A DNA stretch of 64,000 nt. Origin: Hemibagrus wyckioides (taxonomy: Eukaryota; Chordata; Actinopteri; Siluriformes; Bagridae). Below are positions 37,909 through 48,658 of this stretch, piece after piece. The stretch is taken from assembly GCF_019097595.1 (NCBI RefSeq), contig NC_080714.1, forward strand, positions 7,425,259-7,489,258, in the 5' to 3' direction. Both the position numbers and the translations under genes were made by a program. Below the pieces are notes generated by a model. That model worked only from the letters and a program-made list of their open reading frames with translations. It was not told the DNA's origin and did no database searches. Numbering within the stretch: position 1 is the stretch's first letter; each line of letters opens with the position of its first letter.

Positions 37909-37963
37909 CCTGGCTGTTGGTGCCCCCATCCCCCTCCTCGCAGTCGGTTAGGTTGTTGAGCAT
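37909..37963 (-). CDS. slc12a5: slc12a5 (KCC2b) first coding exon 1b
   Basis: 55 coding bases give 18 residues, MLNNLTDCEEGDGGTNSQ, plus the first base of the next codon. This is the KCC2b-specific N terminus; human has MLNNLTDCEDGDGGANPG. The donor is G|GTAAGT at 37908-37903. The ATG at 37963-37961 has A at -3. KCC2b is the dominant mature-brain isoform in mammals. I looked for the alternative exon 1a (N terminus MSRRFTVTS in human) on the minus strand out to about 46 kb and saw nothing like it, so either it lies elsewhere or it is absent. Confidence 0.95.
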
Positions 37964-38160
37964 CTTCTGGGAGAGAGAGGACCAGAGCTCCCACTATCAC
38001 TGCTGGTGCACTGCCGCTGCCTCGGCTGCCTCCGCTGATGCTGCTGCTGCTGCTGCTGCTCTGTCCAGCAAGGAGGGAAAAAACACACACAGCAGAGAGA
38101 GAGAGAGAGAGAGAGAATGCAAGGAGGAGGAGGAGGAGGAGGAGGGAAAGCGAGCAGCAT
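37948..38160 (-). other. Upstream ORF overlapping the KCC2b start codon
   Basis: A 70-codon frame begins with an ATG at 38160 and ends at 37948, 16 bases past the first base of the KCC2b ATG and in another frame. It reads GGA/TCC repeats as eight prolines and a CAG run as six glutamines. If transcription starts upstream of 38160 it would compete with KCC2b initiation. The start site is not visible in the sequence, so this is conditional; the composition is that of simple repeats. Confidence 0.45.
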
Positions 38161-38229
38161 TAACTCTCTCGCTCTCTCCTAAAGAAAAAGAGCAATAAAG
38201 CAGCCTTCTTGATGTTGCTCTGCATGTTG

Positions 38230-38273
<44 letters not shown>

Positions 38274-38400
38274 ATTCTCTCTCTCTCTGCCTCTCCAGGA
38301 GGAGGGGTGTGTGTGAGCAAGAGCCTGCAGGGGAGTACATGATGGAATGCCTAAGAGCATGGCTTTTCTTATACATTTCTCCCCCAAAAGTCAGTCTACA
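37964..38400 (-). promoter_or_regulatory. slc12a5: slc12a5 exon 1b leader and probable proximal promoter
   Basis: Read in gene sense: (CT/GA)n at 38232-38288, the GGA block near 38120-38145, (GA)n at 38093-38115, the CAG run at 38037-38062, then the ATG. It is noticeably more GC-rich than the flanks, as expected of a first exon and promoter. No TATA box is evident. I do not claim a transcription start. Confidence 0.45.
38037..38062 (-). repeat. (CAG)n run in the slc12a5 leader
   Basis: About seven CAG/GCA units in gene sense, some 75 bp before the start codon. Confidence 0.9.
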
Positions 38401-38719
38401 TCTTTAAAATAAACGCTTTATTCATAAATGACGAATTACCTCTGCTTTCTTCTTGCCATCTAATCCACACACCAGAAATCTGGAAGAAAGGGAAAGACAG
38501 ATTCCCTGATGCATAAGAAATGAAGAGAAGGTCCTCTTTAGAAGAAGACATGCTATAAGGTGCTTCAGTGTCTCTTGTGGGTTCTTGTGGTACAGTTAGG
38601 TCCCATATAAAAGAAACATAAAAAATTCTGCTATAATGTGGCCTGTAATATGGACCATTAGTTCCTAATCACGCAGAGAGAAACACTAGCATGAAAGCAC
38701 TGAAGCGTCCTTCAACAAT

Positions 38720-39880
38720 GTATGCATCCTGAACATCCTCCATCAATTTATTCAATCTTTATTCATCCGTTATCCAACTGTCATACATACATCCTGGGTA
38801 TCCTCCATCCTCCACCCTCCATCTATTCACTTCTTGATTCTGAGCATCAGCCATTCTTTCTATCTACTATTTCTCTGTCTATCCTGAGCACCATGCACTA
38901 CCCATTTATTCATTATGAGCATCAGGTATTTATCCATCCATCCTAAACATCCACCCTGAACACCCATCCATCCACCTATCCATCAATGCATCCATTTATT
39001 CTGAACATCATCCCTCCATCCATCCACCCATCCATCCATCCATCCATCCATCCTGAGCACCCGCTATATCCATTCTGAACATCTACTCCTCCATTCATTC
39101 CCTGATTTTTAGCATGTCCCATCCATCCCTCTTGATCATTAGCTATTCTTACATCCATCCTGCATATTCATTCATCCATTCCATTTTAGCATGTCCTATT
39201 CCTTCATCCATATATTAGTTCATCCAGTCATCTTGCATGTGTAGCTGAATTTCTCCATTCACTCTATTCTCTATAAACCATGCTGAGCATCTCTTATTCC
39301 TCCATCCATCCTGAACATGATCCATCCATCCTGAGTATTGTTACTTCTCTGTCCATTCATCCACCCATTCATAACTCATGAACATCAATCCATCCATCCA
39401 TCAGCCATTCCTCCATCCACTCTGAATATCCATCTCTCCAGCATGATCCTCCCATTTTGAGCATATGTTCCTCTATTGTTAGGATCTATTATTCATCCAT
39501 CCATCCATTGCTTTCCAACCATCCATTCTTTCTGAGCATCTATCCATCAATTTCTTCATCCTTCCATCCATTCATCTTCAGATACACATTGATCAGCCTC
39601 TATCTATTCTGCATTCATTTACCTCTTTATACATCCTAAGAATCATCCATCTGGTTCTATTTTCATTCATCCAATATCCATCTGTCTTGAGTATGCTCCA
39701 TCCATCCATCCAGTCTTTTATCATTTCTAAAATCATCCCTTATTTCATCCTGGTCATCCTTCATTCCTCCTACAGCCATCTGTATTGGATCACCTTTATC
39801 CACTAATTCTACATCCTTTATCTCTCCATCTTTAGTATCACAATACATTAATTCTGAACATCCTCCAACCATTCACCCAT
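38720..39880. repeat. Large degenerate CATC-based satellite
   Basis: About 1.1 kb made of CCATCCATC units with recurrent CTGAACATC and CTGAGCATC modules; a clean CATC run is at 39011-39051. It lies 0.75-1.9 kb upstream of the KCC2b start codon. Open frames across it are not genes. Confidence 0.9.
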
Positions 39881-39889
39881 CCTGACATT

Positions 39890-41045
39890 CTGCTGCCGTA
39901 AACAAAGCACAGTTTCCAGAATGGCACAACTATCAAAGGTTTCTCTATGTCTAAGGCTTGTCCTGATTAGATCTGTGACTGGAAGTCGAAAAGGGCATTA
40001 ACTGTATCTCCTCTTCTGGTGAGAAGGATAGCCCTGCTTCCCTGTCGCTCTGTTGGTCAGTCCGAAACTGAGGGAATGACAGTAAAGACACATTGGGTGG
40101 CTTCATATGCTGAATGGAGCAAAACCTATTCTCTTCAACACACACAAGTTATTCCCTTCAATGTATACAATGATGACATGATAAACCACATTGTCAACAA
40201 ACTTACACAACGACTAGAGAACACAATGTGTTTTTAATAGACAACAATGAATTTGTGTTACATTTCCCCCTTCTCATTCACTTCTCTAGGTAACAGCCTA
40301 ATTCACCTATACACATGCGCTGGCCTTATAGCATTATCTATCTACGTCATCTGCGTCATCCACCCATCCTCCACACCCAATATGGAACATCTGTTGCTTT
40401 ATGATTGGAGTGATACTGGATCTTAGGGAATGGTGCAGTCCACCCTCTCAGTCTTCAAGGAAGATCTGCCCCATGTGCTTCATGATGAACCCAGAACCTC
40501 TCAATAAACTAAGAGCTTTCTATAAATACAGCATGGAACATAAGGGGGAAAAAAATGCTCACTGCAGGGAGGGCAGATGTCAGAGCAGAAACAACCAAGG
40601 AATAAGAGTCCCATAAATAGAATGCACTTGGAGTGAAATAGGGATGGAAGGAGGAGGTGAGAAAAAAAGACACCTAATGGGAAGAAGAAGCAGGGGATTA
40701 GAGTGCAGAGGGTGAGATGGTGAGTCCTACAAAAATATCATCTGGATCTGTAATAGATTTCAGGTGATGCTGTTAGATCTTGATTTTCTTTTAGGTTCTT
40801 AAAATAGGGTCAACAGCTTTTTACAGGAAAAAATATCCCAAGGTCCAGTGGTCAACCATGAGTTTAGGTAACTGTGGTGTTTTGCACGTTCTCCTTCTGT
40901 CTGCACGGGTTTCTTCAGGGTTCTCTAGTTTCCTCCCATGACCCAAAGACTTGCCTGTAGGTGGATTGGTTATACTGAATATTTGGATATGTTTAATAAA
41001 AATCTACACTGGCCACAAATTCTAATTAATGTACAGGTAAAGGAT
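39890..41045. other. slc12a5 upstream flank, no gene seen
   Basis: Mixed unique sequence with a dispersed-repeat fragment at 40845-40985 (TTCTTCAGGGTTCTCTAGTT, TTGCCTGTAGGTGGATTGG). I see no exon. Confidence 0.5.
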
Positions 41046-41049
41046 GTTG

Positions 41050-41460
41050 GGGATGTGGTAGCTTAGTGGTTAAGATGTCTGACTACTGATTGGAAGCTGC
41101 TACTGCTGGGCCCTTGAGCACGGCCCTTAACCCCCATTTGCTTAGTTGTAGAAAATGTTGTCACTTTGGATAAGGGCAAATGCCAGAAATGTAAATGTAA
41201 TGTATGCTCATTATTCATTTATCACATGTACACTAGGCAGTAGAAGTAGAAATGACACCCTGGATGGAAAACCAGTTTATCGCAGGTCGCCATGCACACA
41301 CACATTCATACCTAGTGGTAACGTAGAGTAACCAATACACCACCACCATGTTTTTGGGTTGTGGGAGGAAAGTCCTCACAGAATCAGGGAAAACACACAC
41401 AGAAACTCCACACGGTCAGTAAGCCAAGCTCAGGAGCAAACTGCTGACACTGGAGCTTTG
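41050..41460 (+). mobile_element. SINE fragment followed by a dispersed-repeat fragment
   Basis: 41050-41200 has the SINE order TAGCTTAGTGGTTAAGATG, GGGCCCTTGAGCACGGCCC, TTTGGATAAGGGCAAATGCC. 41270-41460 is a fragment of the TCACAGCTCC-type repeat (GGAAAACCAGTTTATC, TTGTGGGAGGAAAG, GAAACTCCACACGGTCAG). Confidence 0.6.
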
Positions 41461-41617
41461 TTGTATCAATGCCCCAGCTTTTCACCTCATATGTTTTTTT
41501 TTTAATACCTTCAATAATTGTACCTGTGGAGTGCACTACCTGGGTTCTGCCAGCTCAGAAAATTAGTGCCTGATATCTCAAAACTGTTTCTCACCCATGC
41601 AGAAACCCATATATATA

Positions 41618-42866
41618 CACTATATTGCCAAAAGTATTCGCTCACCCATCCAAATAATCAGAATCAGGTGTTCCAATCACTTCCATGGCCACAGGTGTAT
41701 AAAATCAAGCACCTAGGCATGCAGACTGTTTTTACAAACATTTGTGAAAGAATGGGTCGCTCTCAGGAGCTCAGTGAATTCCAGCGTGGAACTGTGATAG
41801 GATGCCACCTGTGCAACAAATCCAGTCGTGAAATTTCCTCACTCCTAAATATTCCACAGTCAACTGTCAGCTGTATTATAAGAACGTGGAAGTGTTTGGG
41901 AACGACAGCAACTCAGCCACGAAGTGGTAGGCCACGTAAACTGACGGAGCGGGGTCAGCGGATGCTGAGGCGCATAGTGCGAAGAGGTCGCCAACTTTCT
42001 GCAGAGTCAATCGCTACAGACCTCCAAACTTCATGTGGCCTTCAGATTAGCTCAAGAACAGTGCGCAGAGAGCTTCATGGAATGGGTTTCCATGGCCGAG
42101 CAGCTGCATCCAAGCCATACATCACCAAGTGCAATGCAAGGCGTCGGATGCAGTGGTGTAAAGCACGCCGCCACTGGACTCTAGAGCAGTGGAGACGCGT
42201 TCTCTGGAGTGATGAATCACGCTTCTCCATCTGGCAATCTGATGGACGAGTCTGGGTTTGGCGGTTGCCAGGAGAACGGTACTTGTCTGACTGCATTGTG
42301 CCAAGTGTAAAGTTTGGTGGAGGGGGGATTATGGTGTGGGGTTGTTTTTCAGGAGCTGGGCTTGGCCCCTTAGTTGGCCCCAGTGAAAGGAACTCTGAAT
42401 GCTTCAGCATACCAAGACATTTTGGACAATTCCATGCCCCCAACTTTGTGGGAACAGTTTGGAGCTGGCCCCTTCCTCTTCCAACATGACTGTGCACCAG
42501 TGCACAAAGCAAGGTCCATAAAGACATGGAGGACAGAGTCTGGTGTGGATGAACTTGACTGGCCTGCACAGAGTCCTGACCTCAACCCGATAGAACACCT
42601 TTGGGATGAATTAGAGCGGAGACTGAGAGCCAGACCTTCTCGTCCAACATCAGTGTGTGACCTCACAAATGCACTTCTGGAAGAATGGTCAAAAATTCCC
42701 ATAAACACACTCCTAAACCTTGTGGACAGCCTTCCCAGAAGAGTTGAAGCTGTTATAGCTGCAAAGGGTGGACCAACGTCATATTGAACCCTATGGATTA
42801 GGAATGGGATGTCACTTAAGTTCATATGCGAGTCAAGGCAGGTGAGCAAATACTTTTGGCAATATA

Positions 42867-42869
<3 letters not shown>
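41618..42869 (+). mobile_element. Tc1-like transposon, full length, copy B
   Basis: A 1252-bp element with CACTATATTGCCAAAAGTAT inverted ends. It is inserted in a TA run and flanked by TA on both sides; the TA tract continues to 42920. Nearly identical to copy A at 19997-21234 but in the opposite orientation. Confidence 0.95.
41719..42787 (+). pseudogene. Tc1-family transposase, one frameshift (copy B)
   Basis: The reading frame is open from ATG 41719 (or 41752, [13 protein letters not shown]) through the helix-turn-helix region and the first catalytic block [10 protein letters not shown]. An extra 4 bp near 42374-42378 (TTGGCCCCAG where copy A has TTCCAG) then shifts frame. The rest, including FQHDCAP and SPDLNPIEHLWDE, is open in the next frame to the stop at 42787. 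Copy B is therefore better preserved than copy A, with one visible lesion. Confidence 0.93.

Positions 42870-42920
<51 letters not shown>
42870..42920. repeat. (TA)n microsatellite, target of Tc1 copy B
   Basis: About 25 TA units directly abutting the element end; a short TA run also precedes the element. Confidence 0.95.
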
Positions 42921-42923
<3 letters not shown>

Positions 42924-42996
42924 ACCATCCGATTTTTGTGGAACCTGTGTTTTATTTTCCTACGGCCACATATATATGAATTACATGGAATCAAAG

Positions 42997-43018
42997 TGTG
43001 TGTGTGTGTGTGTGTGTT
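42997..43018. repeat. (GT)n microsatellite
   Basis: About 11 GT units. Confidence 0.95.
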
Positions 43019-43019
43019 T

Positions 43020-43720
43020 CATCTAAAGCACGAACATTACCATCGGTTGTTGTAATTAAAAATGCAGACAGTGAAATGAAGTAGAGGCAGCAGCTGATTT
43101 CTTTCTTGTGCAATCTAAGGAATCATACAGTGTATCATCGACAGGCATGTCAAGTGATTATACTTGGTGAAATGCATCCTAGCTTTCATGGGCTGATGCA
43201 TTCACAAAACATTATCAGCAGTTATCAGTGTACACGAAATACAATTGCAAATGTAATAACATGTAACAAACACAGATTATTTATATCACTGGCTTTTCAA
43301 AATGCCTTTGAGGGAGAAACTACCTCATACATACCGGTCTAGTCAATGTACAAACTACACGAAGAGAAACATTAGGGTCATTAGTTTTAAGTGGTTTGAA
43401 AGAAAGATAAACAGAAATAACAGCAAGAGCAGACTTTCTGTTCACCATGATTGCTAAGCAAGTGATGACACCTTAATAATAAAGTCTCAATATACTCAAA
43501 TATTAGTGAATGAAACCAAATATACAGAGATTGATACGATCATTACAAATACCACTACTGATGTCTGACATCTGCTTTTACGTTGCATTATTTAATATTA
43601 GACAACAACAAAAAAATGGTGGAACTATACTACTTCACTTTTAGAAAGGATTCTGAATAGAACCCCTTTAGAAGGCTCAACAAACTGAAAGGAACTGAAC
43701 TCTCCTTAACTCTTTAAACC
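43020..43720. other. Intergenic, nothing recognised
   Basis: AT-rich unique-looking sequence without exon or repeat that I can identify. Confidence 0.5.
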
Positions 43721-43759
43721 TCTTGCCACTAAAGTGCACTGAACGTATTGCTTTATTCA

Positions 43760-44420
43760 TGGAACTGGTTTCAGACGACTTTGCAACATCATGCTGGAAT
43801 TGAGCATTATAAAATGGTTAATTGGTGGCCATATTGAGACATCATGTCAGCAACAATACCCAGATAGACTGATGCATTTAAATTCTATTCATTTGGTATT
43901 AAAGAGCCAAATATTCCCCACACCTTAGCAATCGCAACCATCAGCCTGAATCTTTCACACAAAGCAGGTTGTGAATTTATAAATTCATGCATTTGATCCA
44001 AATCCTGATGAATTTTCATCCCTTGTGTCATCTTCTGCTCTTGTAGCCCATCCTCCTTAAGGTTCGGACATGCTTTTCTGTTCATCACGGATGTAAAGAG
44101 TGGCTATATAAAAGGGTCACTGGTGTCTTCCAGCTCAAACCAGCTGATCTTCTTCTCTGACTTTTCTCATCAACATGGTGTTTATGCCTGCACTCATTTC
44201 TTTTTTTTTGTAAATTCCAGAGAAAATCCCAGAAGATCAGCAGTTCCTGCAATAATCAAACCAGCCAATCTAACCCCAACCCCAATGCCATGGTCAAAGT
44301 CATTGTGATCACTTTTGTTCCCCATTCTGGCCTTTGATGTGAACATGAAGCTCTTGAAACTGCATTTGGATGATTTAATATTTTAACATTACATGACTGG
44401 GTAAGTGCAATAATGAAAAA
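43760..44420 (-). mobile_element. Tc1-like element relic (same family as 6520-7635)
   Basis: Minus-strand landmarks of the family are present: CAGCAACAATACCCAGATAG (as read on plus), ATGTAAAGAGTG, CAGCTCAAACCAGCTGATCT, AGAAAATCCCAGAAGATCAG and CATGGTCAAAGTCATTG. Large parts are missing; no transposase frame survives. Confidence 0.55.
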
Positions 44421-44717
44421 CTTTACAGGTGTGTGTGTGAAATTTTATGATGCCAAACCTTTACATACTATTTTGTTTAGAACTTGACTTCTTTTTGAGT
44501 CTCTTTACAAAGGTCTGTACAGATGAAAAGGCTGCTTATCATATTAGGAGGATTTTGGTGGAATTGATCGGAGCTGAATGCATATAAACATGTCCTCTAA
44601 TATGCAAATGCTAGTGACAGTTGAGGTCTGTCATGATTGGCAGACTTTCCAAATGGCATTTTCATCTTAGCCAGGCAGCTTTAATCGAGCTTAAACCAAG
44701 GGCAACACCCCTCACAC

Positions 44718-44765
44718 ACACACACACCCACACACGGGCACACACACATGGGCACACACACAGGC
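44718..44765. repeat. CA-rich tract with GGGCA interruptions
   Basis: Three short CA runs separated by CCC and GGG motifs. Confidence 0.85.
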
Positions 44766-45389
44766 TCAAGCATTACAAGCTTCTAGCACTGGCCTAATCC
44801 ACAGATTAAGGCCAGCAAGATGTGACATTTCTTTTTTCTCTTATTGCAGCTGTTTTAAAAGGAAGGAATCAATAGACACGTTTCACACTGTGACACCAAA
44901 CCCTTTAGTACATGGAAGATTCCATAATGGCTGATTAAATGAATGATCGCTGGTCTTGTTGGCATGTTTTTAAAAAATCAGGGTTGGAGAGTAAGTTGAT
45001 ACTGAAAAGAGCTAAATGCACAAGCTTTGTGTTGGGATTACAAAGTCATGTCCACGAGAGATAAGCCAATAGTGAGATTTAAGATGGATCGTTGCATGGA
45101 ACGTCATTCACAGAGTGCTGTTGTTTGTAATTTATTTGATGTTAGTCAGTAGCAAACAAGTGGACTTTGGCTTGGCTCTCCTCTGCCATGCTGTTAATGA
45201 TGGCCATCTGAACAGTGATGGAATGAAATCGGCAGATGTTACAGATTTTTAGTGAATTACAGGCAGATGAGAATTTAGAGAATCATTAGAGCTAAATTTG
45301 CATTAAAATCTGCCTCCATCTGGCCATATACTACATGAGTGTTGACAGATTTTGAAAAATGAAGAGAATCTCACTTTTGCTACCATCAG

Positions 45390-45407
45390 ACACACAAACA
45401 CACACAA

Positions 45408-45439
<32 letters not shown>

Positions 45440-45440
45440 G
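45390..45440. repeat. (CA)n(TA)n tract
   Basis: ACACACAAA units, a CA run and a short TA run. Confidence 0.9.
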
Positions 45441-45589
45441 AACAAATAGAAAAAGATGGTGTATCAGAGGGCTTATTTCAAGAAAAATCTACATAAACCT
45501 AAAGTAAACTTGGTCCACATTCTCTCATTTCCCGTTAGCTTTAAATGATTTTTTTTCTGGAAAGAAAAACCACAGAACCACTAAGGGCT

Positions 45590-45860
45590 GTATGTAAAAA
45601 CAACAGAACGGACTGAAATAGAGGCTGTGGCCAATTTCTTTCTAGCCCAGTCTGTACGATTCCACAGCCTGTAGTAGAATAAGTCCCGATATGGTCTTCT
45701 GCTGTGGTCATTCTGAGATGCTTTTCTGCTTACCATGGTTGTAAAGAGTGGTACCATAAACTACATCAAACCTGCTGACTTTCTCCTCTGACCTTTCGTA
45801 TCAACAAGGCCAGCAGAATGTCACAGGATGAGTTTTTTTTAGCAGTTAACTCAAATGCAA
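45590..45860 (-). mobile_element. Tc1-like element relic, short
   Basis: Contains CATTCTGAGATGCTTTTCTG, CACCATGGTTGTAAAGAGTG-like and CTTTCTCCTCTGACCTTTCG blocks, antisense to those at 7200-7350. No coding capacity. Confidence 0.55.
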
Positions 45861-46183
45861 AATACTCGAACATGGCCAACAGCAATCAAGCCACAATCAA
45901 AGTAACTGAGATCAGATTAAAACTCCTGCAATGTTGTGTTGTTAATCCAGCATTACATTGAAGAAAAACATAAGTTCTTATGTTTGTCGCTAGCGTCATG
46001 ACAGTATGCTTATGAATATCTTGGGTTTGACTATAGGTTTCAAACCGAACTCCTCTTAAAGAACTCTAAATGGTCAAGAAATCTTATTTCAGTCACAAAA
46101 TTCTGTCTAAATGTATTTTATTCCCAACTAGTTTTCCTTTCGATTTTTTTTCCTTCTCTTCTTTTTTTGTGCTTGTGTCTCAG

Positions 46184-46279
46184 GAGTTGACCATTGAGAA
46201 GGGAAAGAGTACAGTGAGTGTTCGAGAAGAATCAAGCTATTCTTCAGCCGAATATGAGAATATAATTAGTCACTGTTGA
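46184..46279 (+). CDS. Candidate terminal coding exon of an unidentified gene
   Basis: A long pyrimidine tract (46120-46180) and CAG precede a 96-bp open stretch encoding 31 residues and a TGA, beginning ELTIEKGKSTVSVREE and ending AEYENIISHC. An AATAAA signal lies 89 bp after the stop. The other two frames stop at once. This is the architecture of a last exon, but I cannot name the protein. The YENI motif near the C terminus would fit an SH2-binding cytoplasmic tail; that is speculation. No preceding exon is identified in the window. It could be chance. Confidence 0.35.
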   Translation, partial: ELTIEKGKSTVSVREESSYSSAEYENIISHC

Positions 46280-46367
46280 AATGATGTTGTAAATCTACCA
46301 CCTTCTTCTTTGGCTACCTTTTCTATTTCTCGCTTTAATGCCAATTTTGGCTGAAATCTCTGTAAGT

Positions 46368-46373
46368 AATAAA
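46368..46373 (+). terminator. Candidate polyadenylation signal AATAAA
   Basis: 89 bp downstream of the stop of the candidate exon at 46184-46279. The hexamer is common by chance in AT-rich DNA, so its value depends on that exon being real. Confidence 0.35.
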
Positions 46374-46399
46374 GTTTAAGTGGTATCTGAAAAGTTTTT

Positions 46400-47110
46400 G
46401 TGTTCATTTTGCTTGTAGTGTAAGAGGAACAGAGCTGAAGGTATTGACATTTTTCAACCTCCACTGGTGACCCTTTATTGCCACCTCAGGAGAGAGAGGA
46501 AGAGGAGCACTGTGGAAGCAGTTTCAAAGATGTATGGGGAATTGTGTTTGTCCTAAAGCCTCCCCTGAATAAAGTCAAGGACAGTCTGTGTCTCTCCTTC
46601 TCCCTGGGTTTCTAAACCATCTGTCTGTCATTTCCCAGCAGGAGCTGCCAGTAATAAGCCCAGAATGAACCATAGTGTTATGGTGTGACCAAGTGATTAG
46701 CAGTGTGCTTAAAAAAAAAAAGAAAGAAAAGATGGAAAGCTAAATGAGGCTCAGAATCAAGAGAGAAAGAATATGGCTGAAGTGTCAGCATCCTTTATTC
46801 CATACTCCAAGTTTATTTGTACGTCCATGAAAACTTTAAACATGAATTCTTACAAACTGTTGTCATTATTCCCTAAAATTTGACATTTACTCGTTCATAT
46901 TAAAAGATTATTCAGTAACTACTCTGAATTTCCGTTTTACTAGGTTTTATTCACAGAGCTACGTGACAGCTACATGACAAATCTGAATAAAATGGGAGGG
47001 TTGTGTCAAGAAAGGAGTCTGGCAGAAAAACCTGTGCAACAATCAAAATATGATCTGCTATGGTGACCCTGAACATGAAGCAGCTGAAGGACATCAAGTT
47101 TCTGATGTCA
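46400..47110. other. Intergenic, nothing recognised
   Basis: No exon, RNA gene or clear repeat apart from short A-rich tracts. Confidence 0.5.
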
Positions 47111-47114
47111 CTTA

Positions 47115-47661
47115 CACCGACCAGGCATAACATTATGACCACCTGCCTAATATTGTGTTGGTCCTCCTTTTGCTGCCAAAACAGCCCTGACCCGTCATGC
47201 ACTGTGTATTCTGACACCTTTCTATCAGAGCCAGCATTAACTTCTTCAGCAGTTTGAGCAAAAGTAGCTCGTCTGTTGGATCGGATCACACAGGCCTGCC
47301 TTCTCTCCCCACGTGCATCAATGAGCCTTGGCTGCCCATGACCCTGTCGCCGGTTCACCACTGTTCCTTCCTTGGACCACTTTTGATAGATACTGACCAC
47401 TGCAGACCGGGAACACCCCACAAGAGCTGCAGTTTTTTAGATACTCTGATCCAGTCGTCTAGCCATCACAATTTGGGCCTTTCAAACTCACTCAAATCCT
47501 TACACTTGTTCATTTCTCCTGCTTCTAACACATCAACTTTGAGGACAAATTGTTCACTTGCTGCCTAATATATCCCACCCACTAACAGGTGCCATGAAGA
47601 GGAGATCATCAGTGTTACTCACGGCACCTGTCAGCGGTCATAATGTTATGCCTGATCGGTG
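47115..47661 (-). mobile_element. Truncated Tc1-like element (MITE-like), copy C
   Basis: The ends CACCGACCAGGCATAACATT and AATGTTATGCCTGATCGGTG are inverted repeats, with TA at the left flank. The minus strand keeps only the helix-turn-helix part of a transposase ([31 protein letters not shown]) and then jumps to the element end (SDRKVSEYTVH, GLFWQQK), so the DDE catalytic domain is deleted. Same family as 60936-61464. Confidence 0.85.
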
Positions 47662-47979
47662 TGTATTCTAGCGGCATTCACTTTTTTTTCTCTCTTGAAG
47701 TCAACAACAAAAAGTAGCTTATCATGTTCTCAAAAAAGCACAAAGCTCTCCATCATAAAGATACCCCGAGACACTTTTTTTTTCTTTACAAAATCTTTTT
47801 ATGTAGACTGTCTGCTATACAAGTCCAAGTATATCACCATAAAATCAATGACTCGGTACAAGAAGTGCAAAACTCTAAATCTTGCAGCTGGAACTGTTGT
47901 TAAAGCTGCTGTCAAAGAAAATGAGTCAGCACCCTTTGACCGATCTGAGTTCTGAATTCGGAAGTTTTCAGGTCAAGTC

Positions 47980-48155
47980 AAGAAAGCTTTTCTAGTCATC
48001 TCAACCGTATACAGCTGGTATAGCACACAGTAAAATAGAACAACGTTCTCCAGGACCATGGTGCTAAAGAAAACACAGAAGTACAGGAGACAGCACAGAA
48101 GGTAGTATACTACACAGACCTACACAGTAGTACATAAAGTGTGCAAACAGTGCAA
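47980..48155 (-). repeat. Dispersed repeat (AGGACCATGGTGCTA type)
   Basis: Shares CAACGTTCTCCAGGACCATGG-type and GACAGCACAGAA blocks with the insert at 60355-60600 (GGACCCTGGTGCTACATAAA, CACACAGAACT). Likely a short retroelement; class not assigned. Confidence 0.55.
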
Positions 48156-48597
48156 GGCAATGTGGTACAATAATTGTTATTTTTTCTAGCATTTCTATGA
48201 CTGTGAATAACTTCATTACAGATTTAAGCGATTTGCCTGATTTTAAAACAGCCTGCGACTTTGACAAAGCAGAATTACACTGAAGTCATTTGTCACAATG
48301 ATCTAATGATCACAACGATCTAATGTGAATCAGCCTGGGAAGTGTATTATCATACCCTTGTGTCAGTCTCGTAAGCGTTTGATTAGCGCCGATATTATTA
48401 CAGAATTCTGCAGTTACCAGACAGAGGAACGTAATTCTGGAGACACCAAGTGATCCTGAGAGTTCAGCACATTGAAAAAAAATCAATATTAGATGGTTCC
48501 CTACACATTTGGTTGTTCCCACAAGAGTCATTAAAAGGCATTAACATAAGGTAACATAAGATTAGTTTTTGGTATGATATCTGTGTATTTAATGGAG

Positions 48598-48599
<2 letters not shown>

Positions 48600-48658
<59 letters not shown>
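48600..48658. repeat. (AAT)n microsatellite
   Basis: About 19 uninterrupted ATA/AAT units. Confidence 0.95.

Noticed and set aside
37905..38090. Serine-rich frame on the minus strand over the leader
   Set aside because: It lacks an ATG start and reads the CAG repeat in a third frame; only the ATG frame from 38160 was kept.
37374..38198. 274-codon open frame on the plus strand opposite slc12a5 exon 1b
   Set aside because: It consists largely of CT, CA, GA and GGA repeat translations and is antisense to a real exon.
44850..44935. Acceptor-like TTATTGCAG followed by an open stretch CFKRKESIDTFHTVTPNPLV
   Set aside because: Good acceptor, but there is no donor, no nearby AATAAA and no partner exon. 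Weaker than the 46184 candidate.
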